Assembly: GCF_019947135.1 (NCBI RefSeq)
Contig: NZ_JAGSHT010000020.1
Coordinates: 124,001-188,000, forward strand
Source: Occultella gossypii
GTDB lineage: Bacteria; Actinomycetota; Actinomycetes; Actinomycetales; Beutenbergiaceae
DNA length: 64,000 bases
Direction: 5' to 3'
The translations under genes were made by a program, and so were the position numbers. Under the pieces are notes generated by a model that was not told where the DNA came from, did not search any database, and was given only the letters and a program-made list of their open reading frames with translations. Below are positions 1 through 7,451 of this stretch, one piece after another. The first letter of the stretch is position 1. Every line of letters begins with the position of its first letter.

Positions 1-1
1 C

Positions 2-553
2 TCGGCGGACGTCGCCGAGGTGGTCGTGGACCTGTACCGCGCGCACGACATCGAGGCCGATGACACGTCGGCCGTGCGGTTGCGCACCATGAGCGGCATC
101 CCGGTCGCGCTCGGGCTCTCCCTGACGTCTGCGACCCAGAGCGCGGCGAGGCTGATCGTGCGCGGCACCCGCGGTACGGCCGAGTTCCGCTACACCGACG
201 ACGTCCTGACCGTCCGCACGCCCGACGGCGAGCGCACCGAGAGATTCGACCGGACCAGTCTGCAGCGCAACCTCGTCGACCACATCACCACCGGAGCGCC
301 CCTGCTTGCCGACGCCCGGCACACCGGGGCGTTCATCCGCGTGCTCGAGGCGGTCCGCACCGCGCCGGACCCCGCGCCGATCCCCGCCGAGTTCGTGCAG
401 TGGCGCGACGACGAGCACGGCCGCCACCCGGTGGTGACCGACGTCGAGCAGTGGTGCGAGCGCGTCGCGAGCGAGTATGCGACATTCACCGAGCTCGGGG
501 CGCCGTGGGCCAGGAGCAGCTCCCCGACCGGTTCGCAGCAGCCCTCGACCTGA
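2..553 (+). CDS. Gfo/Idh/MocA-family oxidoreductase, C-terminal part (cut by window edge)
   Basis: The reading frame is open to the left edge of the window, so only the C-terminal part of the gene is present; the GTG at 20 is probably internal. The visible 180 or so residues look like the C-terminal alpha/beta domain of NAD(P)-dependent sugar or inositol dehydrogenases: a beta-rich stretch (GIPVALGLSLTSATQSA, RGTRGTAEFRY) followed by a helix containing NLVDHITTGAPLLADARHT. That helix in this family packs under the sugar-binding site. The N-terminal Rossmann fold and the catalytic Lys are outside the window, so the substrate cannot be inferred. The family assignment rests on fold-like features only. 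Confidence 0.6.
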   Translation, partial: SADVAEVVVDLYRAHDIEADDTSAVRLRTMSGIPVALGLSLTSATQSAARLIVRGTRGTAEFRYTDDVLTVRTPDGERTERFDRTSLQRNLVDHITTGAPLLADARHTGAFIRVLEAVRTAPDPAPIPAEFVQWRDDEHGRHPVVTDVEQWCERVASEYATFTELGAPWARSSSPTGSQQPST

Positions 554-601
554 TCGGCGAGGGCCGACCGCCCGCAGGCCGAGGACCGCCGCGCCGTTGA
601 C

Positions 602-1627
602 TCAGGCCGGCGCGAGCCGCGCCGACTCGACCGCCGCCGCGGTGTCCTGCGTCACCAGGGCGGCGTTGATCTGTGCACCGGCCCGCATCCCGGCCGCAGC
701 CGCCGTGATCACCTGCGTGCTCACGTCGGCCACGTTCCCGGCCGCCCAGATCCCCGGCACCGACGTCTCGCCCTTCGCGTCGGTGGGCAGGTACGTCCCG
801 AACAGGGCCTCGCCCATCCGGAACTCCTCGGCGCTCAGCCCGAGGCCCTCGAGCGGACCGACCGGCGCGAACACCCGGGTCTGCACGGCGAGGGCCGACC
901 TGGGCACGAACGCGCCGGACGCCAGCCGAACCCCGGTGAGCCGGTCGTCGGCGCTCTCCACCGCGGCGACGGCGCCGTCGACGACCGCGATGCCCCGCGC
1001 CGTCAGCTGCTCCCACTCGGTCTCCGTCGGCTCGAGCACATCGTTGAGGAACAGCGTCACGTCCGCGCTCCACTGCCGCAGCAGCAGCACCTGGTGCATC
1101 GCCATCGGCGAGGACGCGAGCACCCCGATCGGAAGGTCCCGGACCTCCCAGCCGTGGCAGTACGGGCAGTGCAGCACGTCCCGTCCGAAGCGCTCCGCCA
1201 GGCCCGGGACGTCGGGCAGCTCATCGCGGGCACCGGCGGCGAGCAGTACCTGCCGGGCGCCGGTGCGGCGGCCGTCGGCGAGGGTGATCTCGAAGCCTTC
1301 CGTCTCGGCCCGCCCGACGGCGGTGACCGCCCCGGCGGTGATCTCGCCGCCGTAGCCGCTCACCTCGGCGCGGCCGATGGCCAGTAGTTCGCCCGGTGGC
1401 GTGCCCTCACGGCCGAGGTAGTTGTGGACGCCGTCCGCGGGCGTGTTGCGCGGTTGCCCGGCGTCGACGACGAGGACGCTGCGACGAGCGCGGGAGAGGG
1501 TCAGGGCGGCGCTCAGACCCGCTGCCGCGCCGCCGATCACCACCACGTCGTAGCGGCTGCGCAGTCCGGGCGCGTCGGGTGCCGGGCTCGGGCCGGGCGT
1601 CGGGTCTGGGTTCGGATTCGTCTGCAT
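602..1627 (-). CDS. thioredoxin-reductase-like FAD-dependent oxidoreductase
   Basis: A cytoplasmic flavoprotein of 341 residues. The FAD Rossmann motif VVIGGAAAGLSAAL lies near residue 30 and the redox-active CPYC, in CPYCHGWEV, near residue 150. This is the layout of low-molecular-weight thioredoxin reductases, with CPYC replacing the usual CATC. The second nucleotide-binding motif, normally GGGNSA just after the CxxC, reads VLASSPMAM, so NADPH binding by the classical mode is doubtful. C-terminal GIWAAGNV is the second FAD motif. Start chosen at 1627 because AGGAG lies about 7 nt upstream; an upstream in-frame start at 1666 lacks this. It is divergent from an XRE-cupin regulator that may control it. 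Confidence 0.8.
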   Translation of the reverse strand: MQTNPNPDPTPGPSPAPDAPGLRSRYDVVVIGGAAAGLSAALTLSRARRSVLVVDAGQPRNTPADGVHNYLGREGTPPGELLAIGRAEVSGYGGEITAGAVTAVGRAETEGFEITLADGRRTGARQVLLAAGARDELPDVPGLAERFGRDVLHCPYCHGWEVRDLPIGVLASSPMAMHQVLLLRQWSADVTLFLNDVLEPTETEWEQLTARGIAVVDGAVAAVESADDRLTGVRLASGAFVPRSALAVQTRVFAPVGPLEGLGLSAEEFRMGEALFGTYLPTDAKGETSVPGIWAAGNVADVSTQVITAAAAGMRAGAQINAALVTQDTAAAVESARLAPA

Positions 1628-1672
1628 GAAGGGCTCCTGGCGTCGGTCGGCCGGGACATCCGGCACTGTTGA

Positions 1673-1695
1673 GAACTGATCTCGTTTAGTAGTTC
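1673..1695. promoter_or_regulatory. imperfect inverted repeat in divergent promoter region
   Basis: GAACT (1673-1677) and AGTTC (1691-1695) form a short dyad between the divergent starts of the thioredoxin-reductase-like gene and the XRE-cupin gene. The arms are only 5 bp, so this is a weak candidate operator. Confidence 0.25.
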
Positions 1696-1724
1696 ACACC
1701 ACACCGCCGCGAGCGCCAACGATC

Positions 1725-1741
1725 TTTGCCGGTCTGGCAAA
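1725..1741. promoter_or_regulatory. palindromic candidate autoregulatory operator of XRE-cupin gene
   Basis: TTTGCC (1725-1730) and GGCAAA (1736-1741) are a perfect 6-bp inverted repeat with a 5-nt spacer, ending 8 nt before the ATG at 1750. A -10-like CAAACT (1738-1743) overlaps its right arm with 6 nt to the ATG, so binding here should block a leaderless promoter. XRE-cupin regulators commonly autoregulate; the link is inferred from position. Confidence 0.45.
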
Positions 1742-1749
1742 CTCGACCC

Positions 1750-2349
1750 ATGACCTCAACAGCCACCGAACTCGGCGACGTGCTGGACGCCGTCGGCCCG
1801 CGGTTGCGCTCCCTGCGCACCCGCCGCGGCACCAGCCTCAGCGAGTTGTCGCGGACCACCGGGATCTCCGTGAGCACCCTGTCCCGCCTGGAGACCGGAC
1901 AGCGGCGCCCGACGCTGGAGCTCCTGCTGCCGCTCGCCCGCGCCTATCAGGTGACCCTCGACGACCTCGTCGGCGCGCCCGAGACCGCGGACCCACGCGT
2001 CCACATCCGGCCCGTCGTCCACCACGGTGTGACTCACGTGCCGCTCACCCGGCGGGTCGGCGGACAGCTCGCGGCGAAACTGATCCTGCCGCCGGTCGAC
2101 GTCGTCACGCCGCCGGACCTGCAGACCCACGAAGGCTACGAGTGGCTGTACGTCCTGAGCGGGCGGCTGCGCCTGGTCCTCGGCGAGCACGACGTGGTGC
2201 TGACCGAGGGTGAGGTGGCCGAGTTCAACTGCCGCACTCCGCACTGGTTCGGCAACCCCGGCCGCGGGACGACGGAACTGCTGAGCATCTTCGGACCGCA
2301 GGGCGAACGCATCCACGTGCGGGCCCGCCCCAAGAGCAGGCAGGGATAA
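1750..2349 (+). CDS. XRE-family transcriptional regulator with cupin domain
   Basis: A DNA-binding regulator of about 199 residues. The N-terminal third is a HipB/XRE helix-turn-helix (RLRSLRTRRGTSLSELSRTTGISVSTLSRLETG), and the C-terminal half is a cupin_2 barrel (GYEWLYVLSGRLRLVLGEHDVVL, then NCRTPHWFGN) that usually binds a small effector. The ATG at 1750 was chosen: it has a -10-like box 6 nt upstream, whereas the TTG at 1726 would fall inside the palindrome. Divergent arrangement suggests that it controls the neighbouring flavoprotein gene and itself. Confidence 0.85.
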   Translation: MTSTATELGDVLDAVGPRLRSLRTRRGTSLSELSRTTGISVSTLSRLETGQRRPTLELLLPLARAYQVTLDDLVGAPETADPRVHIRPVVHHGVTHVPLTRRVGGQLAAKLILPPVDVVTPPDLQTHEGYEWLYVLSGRLRLVLGEHDVVLTEGEVAEFNCRTPHWFGNPGRGTTELLSIFGPQGERIHVRARPKSRQG

Positions 2350-2359
2350 CGCGCGCTCC

Positions 2360-3100
2360 CTAGGGTGCCACCCGTCCGTTCTCGTTGAAGGCCTCGTGGG
2401 TGAGCGGCATGAGGCCGGCCCAGAAGGCTTCCATCTGCTCCGCCACCATCTCGATCTCACGCTGTGGGAACGACGGGAATCGGCTGCCCTCGCTCTTCGT
2501 GCGCAGGGAGACGAAGTTCATGAGCGCGCGGGCGTTCATCGTCACGTACATCGAGGAGTAGATCGTGACCGGGAGGACGATGCGAGCGACCTCGCGGGCG
2601 ACACCGGCGTCCAGCATCCGCTGGTAGGAGCCGAAGGCCTCGGTGCAGACGGCGCGGACCTCGGCGGAGACGAGGTCGGTCTGCTCGGCCGTCCCCGGGA
2701 GGAAGTCGTAGGCACCGGCCTTGCCCACCTGCACGAGATTGCGCTCGGGGCCGGGCACGTAGAAGACCGGGTTCAGCTCCCGGTACCGTCCGCTCTCCTC
2801 GTTGTAGGAGGCGATGCGGTGACGCATGAACTCGCGGAAGACGAAGATCGGCGCCTGCACGTAGAACGTCATCGAGTTGTGCTCGAACGGCGATCCGTGA
2901 CGGTCGCGCATGAGGTAGTTGATCAGGCCCTTCGAGCGGGAGGCGTCGAGACTCGTGTCCTGGGCGGAGCCGAGGGTCTGCTCGCCCTGCGTCGACACCC
3001 GGGCGGCGAAGAGGACGTCGGAATCCGACGCGCTCGAGCGGACGAGTTCGACGGACACATCGGACCGGAACGAGATCTCTTGAGCCACGAGTTTCACCAT
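2360..3100 (-). CDS. thyX: FAD-dependent thymidylate synthase ThyX
   Basis: Converts dUMP to dTMP using methylenetetrahydrofolate, NADPH and FAD, without producing dihydrofolate. The protein is 246 residues, the usual length. The ThyX signature RHRIASYNEESGRY is intact, in the RHRxxSxNExSxRY form. C-terminal SLRTKSEGSRFPSFPQREIEM is the family dUMP/FAD-binding helix region. Start at 3100 (MVKLVAQEISF) matches family N-termini; longer in-frame starts run into the divergent promoter area. The gene stands alone, divergent from the alanine leader/AlaRS-like unit. Confidence 0.95.
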   Translation of the reverse strand: MVKLVAQEISFRSDVSVELVRSSASDSDVLFAARVSTQGEQTLGSAQDTSLDASRSKGLINYLMRDRHGSPFEHNSMTFYVQAPIFVFREFMRHRIASYNEESGRYRELNPVFYVPGPERNLVQVGKAGAYDFLPGTAEQTDLVSAEVRAVCTEAFGSYQRMLDAGVAREVARIVLPVTIYSSMYVTMNARALMNFVSLRTKSEGSRFPSFPQREIEMVAEQMEAFWAGLMPLTHEAFNENGRVAP

Positions 3101-3151
3101 AGCGAGCACGCCGACCCGCTCCGCGCACTCGGCCGGCCGGGATCGTTGGGG

Positions 3152-3157
3152 TACCGT
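3152..3157 (+). promoter_or_regulatory. -10 box of leaderless leader-peptide transcript
   Basis: TACCGT at 3152-3157 is followed by 7 nt and the ATG of the leader peptide at 3165. No Shine-Dalgarno sequence is present, so transcription probably starts at or near the A of the ATG. No clear -35 hexamer is seen. Confidence 0.5.
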
Positions 3158-3164
3158 TGACGAC

Positions 3165-3230
3165 ATGCATCAGATGTCGCGCTTCGCCGCCGCCGCACGA
3201 GCTCCTCGCTCGCCGGCTGCCGCTGCCTGA
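3165..3230 (+). CDS. alanine-rich attenuator leader peptide (21 aa)
   Basis: A 21-codon reading frame, ATG at 3165 and TGA at 3228. After MHQMSRF it encodes four Ala (GCC GCC GCC GCA, 3186-3197), then RAPRSP with one more Ala, then four Ala (GCT GCC GCT GCC, 3216-3227) and stop: nine Ala in 21 residues. It precedes a terminator-like hairpin and an alanyl-tRNA-synthetase-like gene. A CGAGC/GCTCG hairpin (3198-3212) and a TCGCCGG element (3211-3217), complementary to CCGGCGA in the terminator arm (3248-3254), provide the alternative pairings of a classical attenuator. Slow reading of Ala codons would favour read-through. The peptide is inferred from composition, position and fold; expression is untested. 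Confidence 0.75.
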   Translation: MHQMSRFAAAARAPRSPAAAA

Positions 3231-3244
3231 CATCCATCTCTCCC

Positions 3245-3276
3245 ACACCGGCGACCGGAAACGGTCCGCCGGTGTT
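3245..3276 (+). terminator. attenuator hairpin upstream of AlaRS-like gene
   Basis: The left arm 3245-3257 pairs with the right arm 3262-3275, closing a GAAA tetraloop (3258-3261). The stem has 13 base pairs with one bulged C (3266) and is followed by TTGTGCTGTCC. It is a very stable GC-rich stem with only a short, imperfect U tract, as is common in Actinobacteria. CCGGCGA (3248-3254) in the left arm can pair instead with TCGCCGG inside the leader-peptide frame. Confidence 0.7.
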
Positions 3277-3334
3277 GTGCTGTCCGCACCTGGCCAGCGG
3301 CCCTTTCCGGTCTTCCCCCGAAAGGACCACTCCC

Positions 3335-4540
3335 ATGAGCGTCGAGAAGACCTTCATCGACTTCTTCGTCCAGCGCGGTCACATCCCGACCACGGGATCC
3401 TCGCTGATCCCACGACCCGGCGACCCCGTCCTCTTCACCACCGCCGGCATGCATCCGCTGACGCCCTTCCTGGAGGGTGAGCCCCATCCACTCGGACGAC
3501 GGCTCGTCGGCGTCCAGCGATGTCTGCGCACGACCGACCTCGATGAGATCGGTGATCCGACCCATCTGACCGTGTTCGAGATGCTCGGCTCCTGGTCCTT
3601 GGGCGACTACGGCAGCCAGCAGAGCCTGCGGTGGGGATACGAGCTGCTCCGGGACGGGTTCGGCATCGACCCGGTGCGGATGCATGTCACCGTCTTCGGT
3701 GGTGACGACCGGGTCGAGCTCGACCGGGAATCGCTGCGTACCTGGCGCAGCCTCGGTGTCCCGGTAGAACTGACCACCGACGAGAACTGGTGGTCGAACG
3801 GGCCGACCGGTCCGTGCGGCCCGGACTCGGAGATCTTCCTGTGGACCGGCGACGGCTCACCGGAGGGCACGCCGACCACCGACGACCGGTGGATGGAGGT
3901 GTGGAACCACGTCATGGTGCGCTTCCGCCGCCACGAGGACGGGTCGCTCGAACCACTGCCGCAACGCAACGTGGACACCGGTCTCGGCCTGGAGCGGCTC
4001 AGCATGCTGCTCGAGGGAAAGAGCTCGGTCTACGAGACCGAGCTGTTCGAGCCGTGGATGCGCCTCCTCCCGGAACTGTGGACGTTGGACGAGGTGTCCG
4101 AACGGATCGTGATCGACCACCTCCGCTCGAGCATCGTCATCATCGGCGACGGCGTCCGCCCGTCGAACACCGGCCGTGGATACGTGCTGCGCCGGCTGAT
4201 CCGGCGGGTGCTGACCCTCCTGTGGGGCTCCGATCGGTCCAGGACGCTGTCGGATCTGCCGCTCGAGGTGCTCGAGCACACGCTGCGCCACTTCCACCAG
4301 GGGGAGCGCGTCCCGGTGGTGCAGCAGATGCTGGTCGACGAGGAGATCCGGTTCACCGACCTGCTCGCACGGGGCCGGCGGATCCTCAGTCATGACCGCT
4401 TCCAGAAGACCCTCGACCACGACGACTTCGAGTATCTGCACCAGACCCACGGGCTCCCGTACGAGCTCGTCCGGTCGCTGGTCGCCCAGTCCGTGACGCG
4501 GGAGCGATGTCAGACAGTCACGGGCGACCTCAGCGGGTGA
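3335..4540 (+). CDS. stand-alone alanyl-tRNA synthetase catalytic core (AlaRS-like)
   Basis: A 401-residue protein matching only the aminoacylation core of AlaRS, against about 880 residues for full-length bacterial enzymes. Class II motifs are present: FFVQRGH..PVLFTTAGM near residue 10-40, motif 2 RCLRTTDLDEIG..FEMLGSWSLGDY at 65-95, the alanine-pocket region ENWWSNGPTGPCGPDSEIF at about 152-170, motif 3 NVDTGLGLERLS at about 210, and RGYVLRRLIRRV near 290. The editing domain (HxxxH..CxxxH) and C-Ala domain are missing. GAAAGGA precedes the ATG at 3335. It should form alanyl-adenylate; whether it charges tRNA-Ala, another tRNA or a carrier is unknown. The alanine-rich leader upstream supports a role tied to alanyl-tRNA supply. 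Its stop overlaps the convergent rsmD end by 11 bp. Confidence 0.85.
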   Translation: MSVEKTFIDFFVQRGHIPTTGSSLIPRPGDPVLFTTAGMHPLTPFLEGEPHPLGRRLVGVQRCLRTTDLDEIGDPTHLTVFEMLGSWSLGDYGSQQSLRWGYELLRDGFGIDPVRMHVTVFGGDDRVELDRESLRTWRSLGVPVELTTDENWWSNGPTGPCGPDSEIFLWTGDGSPEGTPTTDDRWMEVWNHVMVRFRRHEDGSLEPLPQRNVDTGLGLERLSMLLEGKSSVYETELFEPWMRLLPELWTLDEVSERIVIDHLRSSIVIIGDGVRPSNTGRGYVLRRLIRRVLTLLWGSDRSRTLSDLPLEVLEHTLRHFHQGERVPVVQQMLVDEEIRFTDLLARGRRILSHDRFQKTLDHDDFEYLHQTHGLPYELVRSLVAQSVTRERCQTVTGDLSG

Positions 4541-5096
4541 GTCCGGCGGTGGTCGCGAACCACAACGTCGTGTCGCCGTAGGTCTTCTCGCCATCCGGGG
4601 CCAGGCCCTCGGGCCAGGTGGGTTCGCCCGATCGCCGGGCCTGCTCCACCACGACCAGGGCGCCCGGAGCGAGCCAACCGGGGCCGGTGAGGGCGGCCAG
4701 GACCTCGTCGAGTCCGCCGACGTCGTAGGGCGGGTCCACCAGCACGAGGTCGAACGGGGCGCCGGGCGGGCCGCCGTCGAGGTAGCGCTCCACCCGGGTC
4801 GCGACCACGCGCACCCGGTCCGCCAGGCCCACCTGTGCCGCGTTGGACCGGCACAGCGCCGCGGCGGCCTTCGCGGCCTCGACCGCGACCACCTCGGCAG
4901 CGCCGCGGCTCGCGGCCTCCAGACCGAGCGCGCCCGAGCCGGCGTACAAGTCCAGCACGCGGGCGCCGCGGACCACCCCGAGATGGTCGAGGCGGGAGAA
5001 CAGGGCCTCCCGGACCCGCTCGCTGGTGGGCCGGGTCCCGGCGGGCGGCACCTTGAGCGTCCGGCCACCTGCGGTGCCGGCCACGATCCTCGTCAT
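4530..5096 (-). CDS. rsmD: 16S rRNA (guanine(966)-N(2))-methyltransferase RsmD
   Basis: Methylates G966 of 16S rRNA on the 30S subunit using S-adenosylmethionine. The 188-residue protein has the family start MTRIVAGTAGGRTLKVP, the TSERVREALFSRL segment, the SAM-binding motif VLDLYAGSGALGLEA, and the catalytic DPPY motif (VLVDPPYD). The start at 5096 overlaps the stop of the membrane-protein gene upstream (ATGA), so it is translationally coupled and is the last gene of the recG operon. In many Actinobacteria coaD follows; here the convergent AlaRS-like gene does. Confidence 0.93.
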   Translation of the reverse strand: MTRIVAGTAGGRTLKVPPAGTRPTSERVREALFSRLDHLGVVRGARVLDLYAGSGALGLEAASRGAAEVVAVEAAKAAAALCRSNAAQVGLADRVRVVATRVERYLDGGPPGAPFDLVLVDPPYDVGGLDEVLAALTGPGWLAPGALVVVEQARRSGEPTWPEGLAPDGEKTYGDTTLWFATTAGLTR

Positions 5097-6718
5097 CGCG
5101 CCCCGCTCGCCTTCTGTGCGTCCGCGGCCCGCTCCATCATCGACGGCTTCTTCTCGTCCTTGACATGGGTCGCGATCGCGAACGCGATCGCCGATGTGGC
5201 GGCCTGCAACCAGACCAGCACGAAGGTCGGCCCGAACGCGATCAGTGCGACGAGGGTCGGGATCAGGCAGAGCACCACCAGGTCCGGTCCTCGGGCGACC
5301 GCCAGCAGCACACCGGGCGGTACCGGACCCATCGGGCCCGTCACCAGGGGCTTGCTCCAGTCCGGGGGCTTCCGGTAGGCCGCCCGGACCACACCTGCGG
5401 CGAACGTGGGGGCCGCGATCACGCCGAGCAGGATCCAGCCGGGCAGGCTGCCATGGGTGGCGCCCCAGACGGCGAACACCCCGGCGGACCAGAGCACCAT
5501 GATCACGCCCGGCAAGATGATCCGGACCCGGCGCACGTCGAACGCGGAGATCGGGAAGAACCGGTCCAGCACCGGCGCCATCTCGGCGCGGCGGGCGCTC
5601 TCGGCCGTCGCCATGGCAGCCAGGTAGCCGCCGATCAGCAGCATCGCCACGTTCACGCCGGTGGGCCACCCGGCGAGCAGTGCCATCAGGGCCACGGACG
5701 CCGCCACGCCGATCTGGATCACATGCCGCGGAGAACGGGCCAGCACCAGGGCGTCCCCGGTGACGATGGCACTGATCGGACCGCGCACCCAGGGCAGCCG
5801 CGCCGAGCGGCGACGCTGGTCCGGGGCGGTGCTCACGCTCAGGGCCCGGCCGAGCTCGCGGGTGTCCACCGAGGTGACCGCGCCCGCGGCGTACGCCGAG
5901 ACGGCCCCGCGGGCACGCAGCTCCCGCCCTGAGATCGCATTCAGACCGGTGTCCACCCGGACCAGCAGGGCCACCACCAGGACCGCGAGCACAGCGATCG
6001 CGATCAGGGCGACGGTGCCACTCGGCAGGGTCAGCGGAGAGGGTCGCACGAACACCAGGAGCAGCCCGAGCAGCGGGCCCGCGGCCATCAGGATGTCCCC
6101 GATCAGGGCGGCCGGACGCACCCGTGCTGCGCGCTTGTTGCCGAGTTGCACCTGGCCGGCGGCCACGGCGAGCGCGAGCGCCGTGCCCCCGAGCGTGCAC
6201 AGGGCGACGATGGACCCGAGCACCGGCCCGGGCTCGCCCAGGGCCAGGAACGCGATCAGGAGACCACCGGCGGCGCCGACCACGGCGCCCATGATCGGCA
6301 CCAGCACCGACCGGGGCCGCAGCAGTCCGCGGCGGTCCGCCGGAGTCGGTAGCCACCAGACGGCCTGACCGCCGCCCATCCCGATGGGCCCGATCCGCCC
6401 TGCCAGCCCCACGACCGCGCCGGCCACGATGAGCGCCGCGACGACGGCGAGCCAGGTCGGGTCCAGGGTGTGCACCTCCGGCCCGGTGGTGATCGTGGCG
6501 TTCAGTCCCTGCACGGCGCCGAGTGCGACCGCCAGGGCGATGGCGGCGCTGAAGACCACCGAGTAGACCTCGGAGATCACCTCGAAGAAGCTCCCGCCGG
6601 TGTGCGCCTCGGTCGCGTCCCTGGTCAGCGAGCGCAGTTGCCGCCCGGTCGGCCACGCGTCGTCGGCGGAGACATTCTCGTCGATCGGCAGGTCGTCGCC
6701 GGTGTCCGTGCTGCTCAC
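5093..6718 (-). CDS. polytopic membrane protein, ABC-transporter partner (DUF6297-like)
   Basis: A 541-residue membrane protein with about a dozen hydrophobic segments; residues 1-35 are hydrophilic and acidic, and the C-terminus (KDEKKPSMMERA) is charged. It begins with GTG at 6718, overlapping the stop of the ABC ATPase by GTGA, and its own stop overlaps the start of rsmD. This fixed arrangement with an ATPase makes it the likely transmembrane half of an ABC transporter. The DUF6297 name is from recollection of actinobacterial annotation; no substrate can be inferred. Confidence 0.7.
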   Translation of the reverse strand: MSSTDTGDDLPIDENVSADDAWPTGRQLRSLTRDATEAHTGGSFFEVISEVYSVVFSAAIALAVALGAVQGLNATITTGPEVHTLDPTWLAVVAALIVAGAVVGLAGRIGPIGMGGGQAVWWLPTPADRRGLLRPRSVLVPIMGAVVGAAGGLLIAFLALGEPGPVLGSIVALCTLGGTALALAVAAGQVQLGNKRAARVRPAALIGDILMAAGPLLGLLLVFVRPSPLTLPSGTVALIAIAVLAVLVVALLVRVDTGLNAISGRELRARGAVSAYAAGAVTSVDTRELGRALSVSTAPDQRRRSARLPWVRGPISAIVTGDALVLARSPRHVIQIGVAASVALMALLAGWPTGVNVAMLLIGGYLAAMATAESARRAEMAPVLDRFFPISAFDVRRVRIILPGVIMVLWSAGVFAVWGATHGSLPGWILLGVIAAPTFAAGVVRAAYRKPPDWSKPLVTGPMGPVPPGVLLAVARGPDLVVLCLIPTLVALIAFGPTFVLVWLQAATSAIAFAIATHVKDEKKPSMMERAADAQKASGAR

Positions 6719-7422
6719 ATCGCCTCGATCGCCTGGGCCGCGACCTCGGGGCTGACGACCCGGACCTCGTCCTCGCCGAGCAGGACCGCACGCGTGGCGA
6801 CCACCCGGACCAGGACCGGGTCGTGGGTGGCCATGACCACGCCACCGCCGGTCTTGCGCTCGGCGGCCAGGCGCTCCGCGAGGCGGTCGCGCATGCCGGA
6901 GTCGAGGCGTTGCTCGGGCTCGTCGAGCACCATCAGCCGGCGGGGCCGGACGAACGCGGAGGCGAGCAACAGCCGGCGACGCTGCCCGGAGGACAGCGCC
7001 GTGGGTGCGGCCTGCTGGCGGGCCGTGAGCCCGAACTCCTCGATGATGCCGGTGACCAGTTCCGAGACGCGCTCCATGCCGTGCCCGCGGGCGGTCAGCA
7101 GGAGGTGCTCGCGGACGGTGAGGGCGGGCAGATAGGAGTCCTCGTCCAGCACGATCGCGACGTCGGCGCGGAACCGGCGGGTGCGCTCGTCGACGGGGCG
7201 CCCGAACACGTCGATCTGCCCACCGAGCACGTCGAGCAGGCCCGCCACGGCGCGCAGGAAGGTCGACTTCCCGGTGCCGTTCGCGCCAACCACTGCCAGG
7301 CCTTCGCCGGGCTTCATGCTCACCGAGATCGGGGGGCACACGGCGCTGGCGATGTCCGAGCCGTAGCCGACGCTGACCTTGTCCGCGCGGATCATGGGGG
7401 CGGACGTCTGCTTCTTAGCCAC
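6715..7422 (-). CDS. ABC transporter ATP-binding protein
   Basis: A single nucleotide-binding domain of 235 residues. Walker A is GANGTGKST near residue 45, the signature is LSSGQRRR (second Gly of LSGGQ replaced by Ser), Walker B is RLMVLDEPE, and the H-loop is MATHDP. The Q-loop region DEDSYLPALTVREHL is typical of the CcmA/drug-exporter subfamily. It overlaps the next gene by GTGA and lies 29 nt downstream of recG, so it should be expressed with recG and rsmD. The membrane partner is the following gene. Confidence 0.85.
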   Translation of the reverse strand: MAKKQTSAPMIRADKVSVGYGSDIASAVCPPISVSMKPGEGLAVVGANGTGKSTFLRAVAGLLDVLGGQIDVFGRPVDERTRRFRADVAIVLDEDSYLPALTVREHLLLTARGHGMERVSELVTGIIEEFGLTARQQAAPTALSSGQRRRLLLASAFVRPRRLMVLDEPEQRLDSGMRDRLAERLAAERKTGGGVVMATHDPVLVRVVATRAVLLGEDEVRVVSPEVAAQAIEAM

Positions 7423-7451
7423 GGTCGGGCAACTCCAGGTGGTAGGGCCGT

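Noticed and set aside
3147-3158. T-box-like GGGTACCG near the AlaRS-like gene
   Set aside because: It lies upstream of the presumed transcription start and lacks the rest of a T-box; the leader peptide explains the region better.
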